Shown here one piece after another: positions 23,923-32,754 of a stretch of 64,000 bases of DNA (positions are counted from its first letter, which is position 1; every line of letters begins with the position of its first letter). Location of the stretch: assembly GCA_049322795.1 (NCBI GenBank), contig JBMOQH010000008.1:186001-250000 (forward strand), read 5' to 3'. The DNA comes from Immundisolibacter sp049322795. Its GTDB lineage: Bacteria; Pseudomonadota; Gammaproteobacteria; Immundisolibacterales; Immundisolibacteraceae. A model generated the notes under the pieces. It saw nothing but the letters and a program-made list of their open reading frames with translations. It ran no database searches and was not told where the DNA came from. The position numbers and the translations under genes were made by a program.

Positions 23923-25079
23923 GCTTCGACCTCGACGCCGGCCTCGCCGCGCGCCGTGCCGCGGGCCTGTATCGGCAGCGGCGCATCGCGCACACGCCAC
24001 AGGCCCCGGCGCGCCGCTTCGACGAGGGGGGGCGGCTCACCTTCTGCAGCAACGACTACCTCGGTCTCGCCAATCACCCGCGGCTGATCGAGGCGATGGT
24101 CGAAGGCGCGCGCCGCTGGGGCGTCGGCGCGGGCGCCTCGCACCTGCTGGCCGGACACACCGCGGCGCATCACGCCCTCGAGGAGGACCTCGCCGAAGCG
24201 GTCGGCCGCCCGCGGGCTTTGCTGTTCTCGACCGGCTACATGGCCAACACCGGCGTGTTGGGTGCCTTGCTGGATCGGGATGCGGCCGTGTTCTCGGACC
24301 GCCTCAATCACGCCTCGTTGATCGATGCCGCGCGCCTGAGCCGCGCCGCCGTGCGCGTGTACCGGCACGGTGACGTCGCCGATCTGGATGCCCGACTCGC
24401 GGCGGAGGCCGCCGACCGCCGTCTGATCGTCACCGATGGCGTGTTCAGCATGGACGGCGACCTTGCGCCGCTGAGGCGGCTCGCGGCGTCGGCGCGAGGT
24501 CGTGACGCCTGGTTGATGGTGGACGACGCGCACGGCTTTGGTGTGCTGGGGCCGGCCGGCGCCGGCAGCGTGGCGCAGGCCGGGCTGGGTGTTGATGAGG
24601 TCCCGGTGCTGATGGGCACGCTCGGCAAGGCGCTGGGCTGCTTCGGCGCCTTCGTCGCCGGCAGCGAGGCGCTGGTCGAGACGCTCATCCAGCACGCGCG
24701 CAGCTATATCTACACCACCGCGCTGCCACCGGCGCTGGCCGAGGCCACGCGGGTGGCCCTGCGCCTGGCGCGCGATGAAGACTGGCGGCGCGACCGGCTG
24801 GCGCAGCTGATTGCCCGTCTGCGGGCCGGCGCGGCGTCGCTTGGCCTGCCGCTGCTCGATTCCGTCACGCCCATCCAGCCGCTCATCGCCGGCAGTGTCG
24901 CGCGCGCGCTGGCCTGGAGCGCGCATCTGGAAAGTCGCGGAATCGTGGTGCCGGCGGTGCGCCCGCCGACGGTGCCGGACGGTACCGCGCGGCTGCGCAT
25001 CGTGCTCACCGCCGCGCACGAGGAAGCCGACGTGGACTGCCTGCTGGACGCGCTCGCCACGTTGCCGCCGTCGCCATGA
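23919..25079 (+). CDS. bioF: 8-amino-7-oxononanoate synthase
   Basis: A 386-residue PLP enzyme that condenses pimeloyl-ACP or -CoA with alanine. SNDYLGLANHP is near residue 44. The PLP-contacting VDDAHGFGVLG is at 201-211, and the Schiff-base Lys237 lies in GTLGKALG. ARSYIYTTALPP follows. GTG 23919 overlaps the bioB stop. The reading frame is open far upstream over bioB, but that part is not coding. Followed by bioC with a 4-bp overlap. Confidence 0.95.
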   Translation: MSFDLDAGLAARRAAGLYRQRRIAHTPQAPARRFDEGGRLTFCSNDYLGLANHPRLIEAMVEGARRWGVGAGASHLLAGHTAAHHALEEDLAEAVGRPRALLFSTGYMANTGVLGALLDRDAAVFSDRLNHASLIDAARLSRAAVRVYRHGDVADLDARLAAEAADRRLIVTDGVFSMDGDLAPLRRLAASARGRDAWLMVDDAHGFGVLGPAGAGSVAQAGLGVDEVPVLMGTLGKALGCFGAFVAGSEALVETLIQHARSYIYTTALPPALAEATRVALRLARDEDWRRDRLAQLIARLRAGAASLGLPLLDSVTPIQPLIAGSVARALAWSAHLESRGIVVPAVRPPTVPDGTARLRIVLTAAHEEADVDCLLDALATLPPSP

Positions 25080-25957
25080 ACGATCCGGGCGCCGAGTTCC
25101 GGCTCGACCTGCGCCGCGTGCGCCGGGCGTTCGACCGCGCGGCGGCCGGCTACGAGACGGGCGCCGTGCTGCAGCGCACGGTCGAGTCGCACAGCCTGGC
25201 GCGGCTCGACCTGATCCGCATCGCGCCGCGAACCATCGTCGATCTCGGCTGCGGTCCGGGTGTCGCCGGGCGCGCGCTGCTGCGGCGTTATCGCGGCGCG
25301 CAGGTGATCGGCCTCGATATAGCCCCCGCCATGCTGCATGCCGCGCGGCGGCGCCGGCGCTGGTTCTCGGCGCAGCGTTTCGTGTGTGCGGACGGGCTCG
25401 CCATGCCGCTGCCGGCCGACAGCGTCGATCTGGTGTTCAGCAACCTCACCGTGCAGTGGTGCGCCGATCCGGCGGCGCTGTTCGCGGAGGTCTGGCGCGT
25501 GCTGCGGCCGGGCGGACTGTTCCTGTTCACCAGCCTTGGGCCGGACACGCTGCGCGAGCTGCGCGCGGCGTGGCGACAGGCCGACGCGGCGGTGCATGTG
25601 CACGCCTTCATCGACATGCACGATCTTGGCGACGCGCTGGCGCGCAGTGGCTTCGAGAGCCCGGTGCTGGACGTGGAGCAGTTCTGCCTGACCTACCCGG
25701 ACGTGCGCGCGCTGGCGCGCGATCTCAAGTTCATCGGCGCCGGCAACGCGGCGGCCGGGCGCGGGCGGGGTCTCGGTGGGCGGGCGAGATGGCAGGCGAT
25801 GGCCGCGGCCTACGAGCCGTTTCGCGCGGATGATCGTTTGCCCGCCACCTTTGAGGTCGTCCATGCCCATGCCTGGAAACCGCTGCACATCCGCCGCTCT
25901 GAACCGGACGGAGCGCAAGCACTGCACTTTCACCCCCGGCGCGTGAAGCAGGCATGA
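25076..25957 (+). CDS. bioC: Malonyl-ACP O-methyltransferase
   Basis: A 293-residue SAM methyltransferase that methylates malonyl-ACP to start pimelate synthesis on the fatty-acid machinery. IVDLGCGPGVAGRALL near residue 54, IGLDIAPAML and the BioC-specific FSNLTVQWCADP are present, as is LFTSLGPDTLRELR. It overlaps bioF (ATGA) and bioD. The partner esterase BioH, often between bioF and bioC, is absent here. Confidence 0.92.
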   Translation: MNDPGAEFRLDLRRVRRAFDRAAAGYETGAVLQRTVESHSLARLDLIRIAPRTIVDLGCGPGVAGRALLRRYRGAQVIGLDIAPAMLHAARRRRRWFSAQRFVCADGLAMPLPADSVDLVFSNLTVQWCADPAALFAEVWRVLRPGGLFLFTSLGPDTLRELRAAWRQADAAVHVHAFIDMHDLGDALARSGFESPVLDVEQFCLTYPDVRALARDLKFIGAGNAAAGRGRGLGGRARWQAMAAAYEPFRADDRLPATFEVVHAHAWKPLHIRRSEPDGAQALHFHPRRVKQA

Positions 25958-26646
25958 GGCGGGGTTACTTCGTCACCGGTACCGACACCGGCGTTGGCAA
26001 GACCCGCGTCGCGGCCGGCCTGATCGCGGCGCTGCGCCAGCAGGGGCAGCGCGTGGCCGGCATGAAGCCGGTGGCGAGCGGCTGCGTGATGACGCCCGAC
26101 GGGCTGCGCAATGAGGACGCGCTCGCCTTGTGCGCGGCAAGCGGTCTCGCCGTGCCTTATGACTGGGTGAATCCCTACGCCTTCGCGCCGCCGATCGCGC
26201 CCCATATCGCGGCAAGGGAGGCCGGACAGCGCATTCGGTTCGACGTCCTTGCCGCGGCCCTGGACCGCCTCCAGGCCCAGGCCGAGTGTGTGGTCGTGGA
26301 AGGTGTCGGCGGCTGGCGGGTGCCGCTCGGTGCGGACGGCGACGTGGCGGATTTGGCCGCGCATCTGGGCTTGCCGGTGGTGCTGGTCGTCGGACTGCGC
26401 CTCGGTTGTCTGAATCACGCCGCGCTCACCGTGGCCGACATGCGGCGCAGCGGCTTGCCACTCGCTGGCTGGGCGGCGAGCGCCGTGGATCCCGGCTTTG
26501 CTCGCGAAGCGGAGAACCTGGCGACCTTGGCCGACATCCTCGCGCTGCCGTGCCTCGGCATCCTCGGGCATTGCCCCGAAGCCAGTGCCGAGGAGGCGGC
26601 CGCCGGCTTGCGTTTACCGACAGCGGGCGCCACGCGCAGGACTTGA
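25954..26646 (+). CDS. bioD: Dethiobiotin synthetase
   Basis: A 230-residue ATPase that closes the ureido ring from 7,8-diaminopelargonate and CO2. The P-loop GTDTGVGKT is at residues 9-17. AGMKPVASG, the VVEGVGGWRVPL motif and LPVVLVVGLRLGCLNHA follow. ATG 25954 overlaps bioC by 4 bp. Last gene of the bio operon. bioA is not in the window. Confidence 0.94.
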   Translation: MRRGYFVTGTDTGVGKTRVAAGLIAALRQQGQRVAGMKPVASGCVMTPDGLRNEDALALCAASGLAVPYDWVNPYAFAPPIAPHIAAREAGQRIRFDVLAAALDRLQAQAECVVVEGVGGWRVPLGADGDVADLAAHLGLPVVLVVGLRLGCLNHAALTVADMRRSGLPLAGWAASAVDPGFAREAENLATLADILALPCLGILGHCPEASAEEAAAGLRLPTAGATRRT

Positions 26647-26682
26647 CGGCCGTCAACAAGGCGGCGCAACGACCCCTTCGTC

Positions 26683-26712
26683 TTGTCAGGAAACAGGCCC
26701 GGAAGGTAGTAT
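26683..26712 (+). promoter_or_regulatory. Sigma70-type promoter ahead of the cytochrome oxidase cluster
   Basis: TTGTCA (26683-26688), an 18-nt spacer and TAGTAT (26707-26712) lie just after bioD and 46 bp before the DUF2244 start. This is the best promoter match in the gap and could drive the whole cox run. Confidence 0.5.
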
Positions 26713-26757
26713 TCGCGCGGCTTTTTGTCGCAGGGTCGCTGCGCGCGGCGGGTCTCG

Positions 26758-27327
26758 ATGCCGCGCGGGCGGGTGCAGCGGGAGGTGGCGGTGGCGCTGC
26801 GCACGCGGCGGGAGCAGGGCGGCGCATGGCGTTTCGAGCTGTTGCCGAATCGTTCCCTTTCCTGGACGCAGACCAGGCGCCTGGTGATGGCTTTTGGTGT
26901 GTTCAGTGGCCTCATCGCGGGTGGGTTCGCCAGCCTGGGCTTGTGGTGGGTGGCGCCGTTCAGCGGACTGGAAGTGCTCGCCCTCGGGCTGGGCCTCTAC
27001 GTCTGTTCGCGCGCCAGCTACCGGCGCGAGGTCATCCTGGTGGATGCGAAACGGGTTGTGGTGCTCCGTGGCCACGACCGGGTGGAGTTGCGCGATGAGC
27101 TTCCTCGGGCCTGGGTCAGGCTGGGGTGGGAGTCGGCGCGGCCGGGGCAGGCGAGTTGTCTGCGTCTTGGATCGCACGGACAGTTTTTCGAGATCGGGGC
27201 GTTCCTGATCGAGGCCGAGCGCCGGCAGTTGGCCGGTCAGCTGGCTCGATTGTTGGGGAAACCGCTGGGCGCACGGGCGCCCGAGATGGCAGTTGATGCC
27301 GGGTTGAACAGGGAGATGGGTCTTTGA
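26758..27327 (+). CDS. DUF2244 membrane protein
   Basis: A 189-residue protein with the DUF2244 layout: FELLPNRSLSW near residue 26, two adjacent transmembrane helices at about 40-85, then a beta-rich tail with VELRDELPRAWVRL. Family members often precede cytochrome oxidase genes, but no biochemical role is established. ATG 26758 was chosen; a TTG at 26725 would add 11 residues. Its stop overlaps the coxB TTG start (TTGA), which couples it to the oxidase operon. Confidence 0.8.
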   Translation: MPRGRVQREVAVALRTRREQGGAWRFELLPNRSLSWTQTRRLVMAFGVFSGLIAGGFASLGLWWVAPFSGLEVLALGLGLYVCSRASYRREVILVDAKRVVVLRGHDRVELRDELPRAWVRLGWESARPGQASCLRLGSHGQFFEIGAFLIEAERRQLAGQLARLLGKPLGARAPEMAVDAGLNREMGL

Positions 27328-28451
27328 AGATCGGACAACACACGCGCGCAGTGACGATGTTGGCGGGCCTCCTGCTGGCCGCGACCTTGCCGGCGCAGGC
27401 CGCCTATGAGATGAACCTGGTTCGCGGTGTGACCGAAGCCAGCCACAACGCGTTCGACCTGCACATGATTTCGCTGTGGGTCTGCGTGGCGATCGGCGTG
27501 GTGGTGTTCGGCGCCATGTTTTACGCGCTGTTCGCATTTCGCAAATCACGCGGGGCAGTGGCGGCCAACTTTCACGAGAACACCACCGTCGAGGTGGTCT
27601 GGACCGTCATTCCGATCGTCATCCTGATCAGCATGGCCATTCCGGCCACCAGGCATCTGATCAACCTCGAGGACACCTCGGATTCCGAGCTGACCATCAA
27701 GGTCACCGGCTATCAGTGGCGCTGGCAGTACGAGTACCTGGATCAGGGTGTGAGCTTTTTCAGCAACCTGGCGTCCAGCAGTCGTGACGCCACCAAGGCC
27801 GATCCGCACGCGGTGGAGCATTACCTGCTGGACGTCGACCATCCCCTGGTGCTGCCGACCGGCACGCGCGTGCGCTTCGTGTTCACCTCCAATGACGTGA
27901 TCCACTCGTGGTGGGTGCCGGCACTGGGCTGGAAGCAGGACACCGTTCCCGGCTTCATCAACGACGCCTGGACCAGCATTCCCGAGCCGGGCGTGTACCG
28001 CGGCCAGTGCGCCGAGCTGTGCGGCAAGGATCATGGCTTCATGCCGATCGTGGTCGAAGCCAAGAGCAAGGAAGACTACGACGCGTGGCTGATCGCCAAG
28101 AAGGCCGAAGCCGAGGCGGCCAAGAGCGGCGCCGACCGCGAATGGACCATGGACGAGCTGGTCGAGCGCGGCAAGGGCGTATACGGAACCTACTGCGTGG
28201 CCTGTCATCAGGCCAATGGTCAGGGGATTCCGCCGGCATTCCCGTCCCTGCTCGGCAGCCCGATCGTCACCGGTCCGATCGAGGGCCAGATGGATATCGT
28301 GATGCACGGCAAGGCCGGTACCGCGATGCAGGCGTTCGCGGCGCAGCTCAACGACGTCGACCTGGCTGCGGTGATCTCCTACACGCGCAACGCCTTCGGC
28401 AACACCATGGGCGATATGGTGCAGCCGGCGCAGATCAAGGCTGCGCGCTGA
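27324..28451 (+). CDS. coxB: Cytochrome c oxidase subunit II with C-terminal cytochrome c domain
   Basis: A 375-residue subunit II. A signal peptide (cleavage near AQA-AYE) and two transmembrane helices (about 45-70 and 90-110) precede the CuA domain. The copper ligands sit in HSWWVPALG and CAELCGKDHGFM. A C-terminal class I cytochrome c follows with the haem motif CVACH near residue 293 and a Met ligand further on. The tail makes this a caa3-like subunit able to take electrons through its own haem c. TTG 27324 has a GGGAG site 8 nt upstream. Confidence 0.94.
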   Translation: MKIGQHTRAVTMLAGLLLAATLPAQAAYEMNLVRGVTEASHNAFDLHMISLWVCVAIGVVVFGAMFYALFAFRKSRGAVAANFHENTTVEVVWTVIPIVILISMAIPATRHLINLEDTSDSELTIKVTGYQWRWQYEYLDQGVSFFSNLASSSRDATKADPHAVEHYLLDVDHPLVLPTGTRVRFVFTSNDVIHSWWVPALGWKQDTVPGFINDAWTSIPEPGVYRGQCAELCGKDHGFMPIVVEAKSKEDYDAWLIAKKAEAEAAKSGADREWTMDELVERGKGVYGTYCVACHQANGQGIPPAFPSLLGSPIVTGPIEGQMDIVMHGKAGTAMQAFAAQLNDVDLAAVISYTRNAFGNTMGDMVQPAQIKAAR

Positions 28452-28501
28452 ACGGCGCGCACGCACAGCATCCTCACGAGACCACGTTCGGAGAACACGG
28501 C

Positions 28502-30079
28502 ATGGCTACTGTGGCCCACGAAGTCGATCATCACCACGGCCCGGCGCGCGGCTTGAGCCGCTGGTTGTTCACCACCAACCACAAGGACATCGGCAGCCTG
28601 TACCTGTGGCTGGCGCTGATCATGTTCCTGACCGGCGGCGCGCTGGCCATGTTGATCCGGCTCGAGCTGTTCCAGCCGGGCCTGCAGCTGGTGGAGCCGG
28701 AAACCTTCAACCGTCTGACCACCATGCATGGCCTGATCATGGTGTTCGGTGCCGTCATGCCGGCCTGGACGGGTTTCGCGAACTGGATGCTGCCCATGAT
28801 GGTCGGCGGGCCGGACATGGCGCTGCCGCGCATGAACAACTGGAGCTTCTGGCTGCTGCCGTTCGCCTTCACCCTGCTGATGAGCACCTGGTTCATGGAC
28901 GGTGGTGCGCCGGCCTTCGGCTGGACGTTCTACGCGCCGCTGTCGACCACCTTCGCGCCGGATACCACCGACGTGTTCATCTTCGCGGTTCACCTGATGG
29001 GCATCTCGTCCATCATGGGCGCCATCAATGTCATCGCCACCGTGCTCAACATGCGCGCGCCGGGCATGACGCTGATGAAAATGCCGTTGTTCGCGTGGAC
29101 CTGGCTGGTGACGGCGTTCCTGCTGATCGCCGCCATGCCCGTGCTGGCCGGCGCCGTGACCATGATGCTGACCGACCGACACTTCGGCACCAGCTTCTTC
29201 AGCGCCGCCGGCGGCGGTGACCCGGTGCTGTTCCAGCACATCTTCTGGTTCTTCGGGCACCCGGAGGTCTACATCATGATCCTGCCGGCGTTCGGCGTGG
29301 TGTCGGAGATCATCCCGACCTTCGCCCGCAAGCAGATCTTCGGCTACGCGTCGATGGTGTACGCCATCTCGGCCATCGCCTTCCTGTCGTTCATCGTGTG
29401 GGCGCACCACATGTTCACCACCGGCATGCCGGTGGCGGGCGAGATCTACTTCATGTACGCCACCATGCTGATCGCCGTGCCGACCGGCGTGAAGGTGTTC
29501 AACTGGGTGGCCACCCTGTGGCGCGGCTCGATCACCTTCGAGACGCCGATGCTGTTCGCCCTGGCCTTCGTGTTCCTGTTCACCATCGGCGGCTTCTCGG
29601 GTCTGATGCTGGCCATCGGACCCGTGGACATGCAGTACCACGACACCTACTTCGTGGTGGCACATTTCCATTACGTGCTGGTGCCCGGCGCGGTATTCGC
29701 GCTGATGGCCGGCGCCTACTACTGGATTCCGAAGTGGACCGGGCACATGTATGACGAGCGCCTGGGCAAGCTGCACTTCTGGCTGTCGGCCATCTCCGTG
29801 AACGTGCTGTTCTTCCCGATGCATTTCGTCGGCCTGCAGGGCATGCCGCGCCGCATCCCGGACTACGCATTGCAATTCGCCGACTTCAACAGGATCGCCA
29901 GCATCGGCGGCTTCGCGTTCGGTCTGTCGCAGCTGCTGTTCGTGTACATCATGATCAAGACCGTGCGCGGTGGTGCCAAGGCCACCGATCGGGTGTGGGA
30001 AGGCTCGCACGGCCTGGAGTGGACGCTGCCCTCGCCGGCGCCGTACCACAGCTTCACCCAGGCACCGGAGATTCGCTGA
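28502..30079 (+). CDS. ctaD: Cytochrome c oxidase subunit I
   Basis: A 525-residue haem-copper oxidase core with 12 hydrophobic helices. It shows LFTTNHKDIGSLYL at the N-terminus, the low-spin haem region TMHGLIMVF, and FFGHPEVYIMILP with the D/E-channel Glu and the CuB-His/Tyr pair. WAHHMFTTGM and HDTYFVVAHFHYVL supply the CuB and haem ligands. This is an A-type oxidase that pumps protons. ATG 28502 follows a GGAGAAC site, 50 bp after coxB. Confidence 0.96.
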   Translation: MATVAHEVDHHHGPARGLSRWLFTTNHKDIGSLYLWLALIMFLTGGALAMLIRLELFQPGLQLVEPETFNRLTTMHGLIMVFGAVMPAWTGFANWMLPMMVGGPDMALPRMNNWSFWLLPFAFTLLMSTWFMDGGAPAFGWTFYAPLSTTFAPDTTDVFIFAVHLMGISSIMGAINVIATVLNMRAPGMTLMKMPLFAWTWLVTAFLLIAAMPVLAGAVTMMLTDRHFGTSFFSAAGGGDPVLFQHIFWFFGHPEVYIMILPAFGVVSEIIPTFARKQIFGYASMVYAISAIAFLSFIVWAHHMFTTGMPVAGEIYFMYATMLIAVPTGVKVFNWVATLWRGSITFETPMLFALAFVFLFTIGGFSGLMLAIGPVDMQYHDTYFVVAHFHYVLVPGAVFALMAGAYYWIPKWTGHMYDERLGKLHFWLSAISVNVLFFPMHFVGLQGMPRRIPDYALQFADFNRIASIGGFAFGLSQLLFVYIMIKTVRGGAKATDRVWEGSHGLEWTLPSPAPYHSFTQAPEIR

Positions 30080-30084
30080 CCCTC

Positions 30085-30213
30085 ATGAGCGACCCGTCCG
30101 CGCGCGGCGCGCGCAAGCCCAGCCGCTGGTTGCTGGCCGCACTGGTCGCCTTTGTGGTGGGCGTGTACCTGATTACGATCATGGCTCACATGCGGGGGAC
30201 GAGCGGTGGATGA
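30085..30213 (+). CDS. Small single-pass membrane protein (cytochrome oxidase small assembly protein type)
   Basis: A 42-residue product with a short Arg/Lys-rich N-terminus and one transmembrane helix (WLLAALVAFVVGVYLITIMAH). Very small proteins of this kind between ctaD and ctaG are often annotated as oxidase small assembly proteins. It begins 5 nt after ctaD, and its end overlaps the ctaG start by 8 bp, so it is within the operon. The function is inferred from position alone. Confidence 0.6.
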   Translation: MSDPSARGARKPSRWLLAALVAFVVGVYLITIMAHMRGTSGG

Positions 30214-30784
30214 TCGCCAGCGCAAAGTGGCACGTACCACGCGCCGGCTGGCGCTGGCCGCGGCCCTGATGTTCGGTTTCGGCTTTGCGCTGGTGCCGCT
30301 CTACGACGTCATGTGTGAGGCGATCGGCCTGAACGGCCGGTCCTCTTCGCTGACGGGCGGCACACCGCAAACGGCGGCGGCGCCGGACTTGCCGGGCCGT
30401 GAGGTGACCGTCGAGTTCGTCGCCAGCACCAATGCCGAGCTGCCCTGGGATTTCCAGCCGGCCGTGTCGCGCATGAAGGTGCGGGTGGGCGAGACCGCCG
30501 AGGCGGTCTACGTGGCGCGCAACCGGGCCGCGCACGCGGTGACCGGGCAGGCCATTCCCAGCGTGGCGCCGGGTCCGGCGGCCAAGTATTTTCACAAGAT
30601 CGAGTGCTTCTGTTTCACCGAGCAGAAATTGGCGGCCGGCGAGCAGAAGGACATGACGGTGCGCTTTCGGGTTGATCCGGCGCTGGCAGACAGCGTCCAC
30701 ACCCTGACGCTCGGCTATACGTTTTTCGATTTGCACAAGGCGCCGGCGGATGAACACGCCGGCCACGCAGCGGCCGGCGGCTGA
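30206..30784 (+). CDS. ctaG: Cytochrome c oxidase assembly protein CtaG/Cox11
   Basis: A 192-residue copper chaperone that delivers Cu to the CuB site of subunit I. One N-terminal membrane anchor (ALMFGFGFALVPLYDVMCEAIG, ending in the conserved PLYDVMC) precedes a periplasmic immunoglobulin-like domain. The copper-binding CFCF motif is near residue 134 and is followed by FTEQKL. GTG 30206 overlaps the small upstream gene. Confidence 0.93.
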   Translation: MDDRQRKVARTTRRLALAAALMFGFGFALVPLYDVMCEAIGLNGRSSSLTGGTPQTAAAPDLPGREVTVEFVASTNAELPWDFQPAVSRMKVRVGETAEAVYVARNRAAHAVTGQAIPSVAPGPAAKYFHKIECFCFTEQKLAAGEQKDMTVRFRVDPALADSVHTLTLGYTFFDLHKAPADEHAGHAAAGG

Positions 30785-30823
30785 GCCGGCGTTCGATCAG
30801 CTTCTTGCGGAGGGATGACAGGC

Positions 30824-31705
30824 ATGGCACAGGCTCACGGCGGATATTACGTACCTGCGGAAACACGCTGGCCCATCGTCGGCTCGGTGGCGCTGACGCT
30901 GATGGTGCTGGGCGGCGTGAACTGGCTACACGACAACCAGATCGGCAAGCTGGTGCTGCTGGGCGGCACCGCGCTGCTGCTGGTCATGGTGTTCGGCTGG
31001 TTCGGCAACGTCATCCGCGAAAGCCAGGCCGGTCTCAACAACGAGCAGATGGACCGCTCGTACCGTTGGGGCATGGCCTGGTTCATCGTCTCCGAGGTGT
31101 TCTTCTTTGCCGCCTTCTTCGGGGCGCTGTTCTTCGCCCGGCAGATGTCGGTGCCGTGGCTGGGCGGCGAGGGCGACGTCATGAAGGCGATCAGCCACAG
31201 CTTCCTGTGGCCGGACTTCGAGGCCACCTGGCCGCTCATCAATCCGCCGAAGGCCGAGGGCTTCGACATCCCGACCGGCGTGGTGCCGGCCTGGGGCGTG
31301 CCGGCGCTGAACACCGCCATCCTGCTGACCAGCGGCGTGACCATCACCATCGCCCACTGGGGACTGCTCAAGAACAAGCGCACGCAGCTGATCCTGGGCC
31401 TGGCCGCGACGGTCGCGCTCGGCGTGATCTTTCTGTACTTCCAGGTCGAGGAATACGCTCACGCCATGCACGAGCTGAACCTGACGCTCGCGTCCGGCAT
31501 CTACGGCTCGACCTTCTACATGCTGACCGGCTTCCACGGTGCGCACGTGACGCTCGGCACCATCATGCTGATCGTCATCCTGCTGCGCTGCATGAAGGGC
31601 CACTTCACGCCCGAGCACCACTTCGGATTCGAAGCGGTGGCCTGGTATTGGCACTTCGTGGACGTGGTCTGGCTCGGCCTGTTTGTATTCGTTTACTGGC
31701 TCTGA
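30824..31705 (+). CDS. ctaE: Cytochrome c oxidase subunit III
   Basis: A 293-residue subunit III with seven hydrophobic helices. WFIVSEVFFFAAFFGALFFAR, the AWGVPALNTAILLTSG region and TGFHGAHVTLGTIML are family signatures, and it ends YWHFVDVVWLGLFVFVYWL. ATG 30824 is preferred over 30815 because the GGAGGG site at 30809-30814 lies 9 nt before it and would touch 30815. The 3' end overlaps the convergent DUF2909 gene by 13 bp. Confidence 0.94.
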   Translation: MAQAHGGYYVPAETRWPIVGSVALTLMVLGGVNWLHDNQIGKLVLLGGTALLLVMVFGWFGNVIRESQAGLNNEQMDRSYRWGMAWFIVSEVFFFAAFFGALFFARQMSVPWLGGEGDVMKAISHSFLWPDFEATWPLINPPKAEGFDIPTGVVPAWGVPALNTAILLTSGVTITIAHWGLLKNKRTQLILGLAATVALGVIFLYFQVEEYAHAMHELNLTLASGIYGSTFYMLTGFHGAHVTLGTIMLIVILLRCMKGHFTPEHHFGFEAVAWYWHFVDVVWLGLFVFVYWL

Positions 31706-31938
31706 GACGGATTCTGCGCCGTCGGGCTGGTGGGCACGACGGCGTGTGGCTTGAGCACGCCGGTCGCAACGCCGCCCAGCAGCAGCAGAAATAGGGCCAC
31801 CGACAGGCCCACTCGCCAGGTCAGGGCCCGCGCCATGCGCGCGTGGCCGCGCCGCGGGCCGAGCATGGCGAACACGGCCGAGCCGAGCGCGATCAGAATG
31901 GCCGCGAGCATGGCCAGAATGATGAGCTTCATCAGCAT
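31693..31938 (-). CDS. Twin-transmembrane protein, DUF2909
   Basis: An 81-residue protein with two transmembrane helices (LIILAMLAAILIALGSAVFAML and a second at LSVALFLLLLGG) joined by a basic loop with ARALTWRVGLS, the DUF2909 pattern. Members are found next to ctaE/SURF1 in oxidase clusters. Here it is on the opposite strand to its neighbours. Function unknown. ATG 31938 or ATG 31932 could be used. Confidence 0.75.
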   Translation of the reverse strand: MLMKLIILAMLAAILIALGSAVFAMLGPRRGHARMARALTWRVGLSVALFLLLLGGVATGVLKPHAVVPTSPTAQNPSQSQ

Positions 31939-32011
31939 GTGTCTGCCTCGTCCCACAAAATTGGTCGGTCATTGTAGTCAGCTGGCCGCCTGACCGTACC
32001 CCAACCTGTCG

Positions 32012-32752
32012 ATGCCCCCCGTCAAGCGCCGCGCCTTCACCCCGCCTCTCGCCGCCACGTTGGCAGTGTTGCTGTTGGTGCCCGTGCTGGCCGGGCTGGG
32101 CTGCTGGCAGGTGACGCGCGCCCGCGAAAAGGTGCGCCTGCTCGACGAGGCGGCTGCCGGGCAGGCCGCGGCGCCGACCGACCTGGCGTCGAGCGAGTCT
32201 TTGGAAGCGCTTCCAGCCTGGCGCCCGCTGCGGGTGCAGGGTGTTTTCCTGGCCGACCGGCAGGGCCTTCTCGACAATCAGGTACGCGATGGTCGTGTGG
32301 GTTACGACATTCTGACGCCGCTGCGGATCGATGGCCGCGATGAACTGCTGCTGGTCGACCGGGGCTGGCTGCCGCGCGGCCCACGGCGCGACGATCTGCC
32401 GCAGTGGTCGACACCCGATGCCCGGGTGACGCTGACCGGCACGCTGCACGTGCCGGTGGATGTTCCGCTGGTATCCGGCACGATCAGCGACGTGTTCGGC
32501 GGCGCGTGGGTGGTGTCCGAGATTGACCTTCCGCTGCTCGGGCAGCAGCTTGGCGCGCCGCTGGCGCCGCGCGTGTTACGCCTGGACCCGGCGTCGGAGC
32601 ACGGTTTTCGCCGCGATTGGCCGGTGGTGGGGATGACGCCGCAGCGGCACTACGGCTACGCGGTGCAGTGGTTTGGCCTGGCGCTGGCCTTGCTGGTGCT
32701 CTATGTGGTGGCTGGTGTGCGGCGGGCACGTGTGGCCCAGGTTTCGGAGTAA
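32012..32752 (+). CDS. SURF1 family cytochrome oxidase biogenesis protein
   Basis: A 246-residue SURF1 protein with the typical two-helix topology: one helix near residues 12-32 (ending LGCWQVTRA) and one near 218-238. The loop between holds VRDGRVGYDILTPL, LLVDRGWLPRG and the conserved WPVVGMTPQRHYGYAVQWF before the second helix. SURF1 promotes haem A insertion into subunit I. It lies upstream of the SCO-like protein, ctaA and ctaB. Confidence 0.92.
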   Translation: MPPVKRRAFTPPLAATLAVLLLVPVLAGLGCWQVTRAREKVRLLDEAAAGQAAAPTDLASSESLEALPAWRPLRVQGVFLADRQGLLDNQVRDGRVGYDILTPLRIDGRDELLLVDRGWLPRGPRRDDLPQWSTPDARVTLTGTLHVPVDVPLVSGTISDVFGGAWVVSEIDLPLLGQQLGAPLAPRVLRLDPASEHGFRRDWPVVGMTPQRHYGYAVQWFGLALALLVLYVVAGVRRARVAQVSE

Positions 32753-32754
32753 CG

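Noticed and set aside
28379..30049. A 556-residue minus-strand open frame over ctaD
   Set aside because: Antisense to a clear subunit I gene; the product is His/Arg/Gln-rich and without domains.
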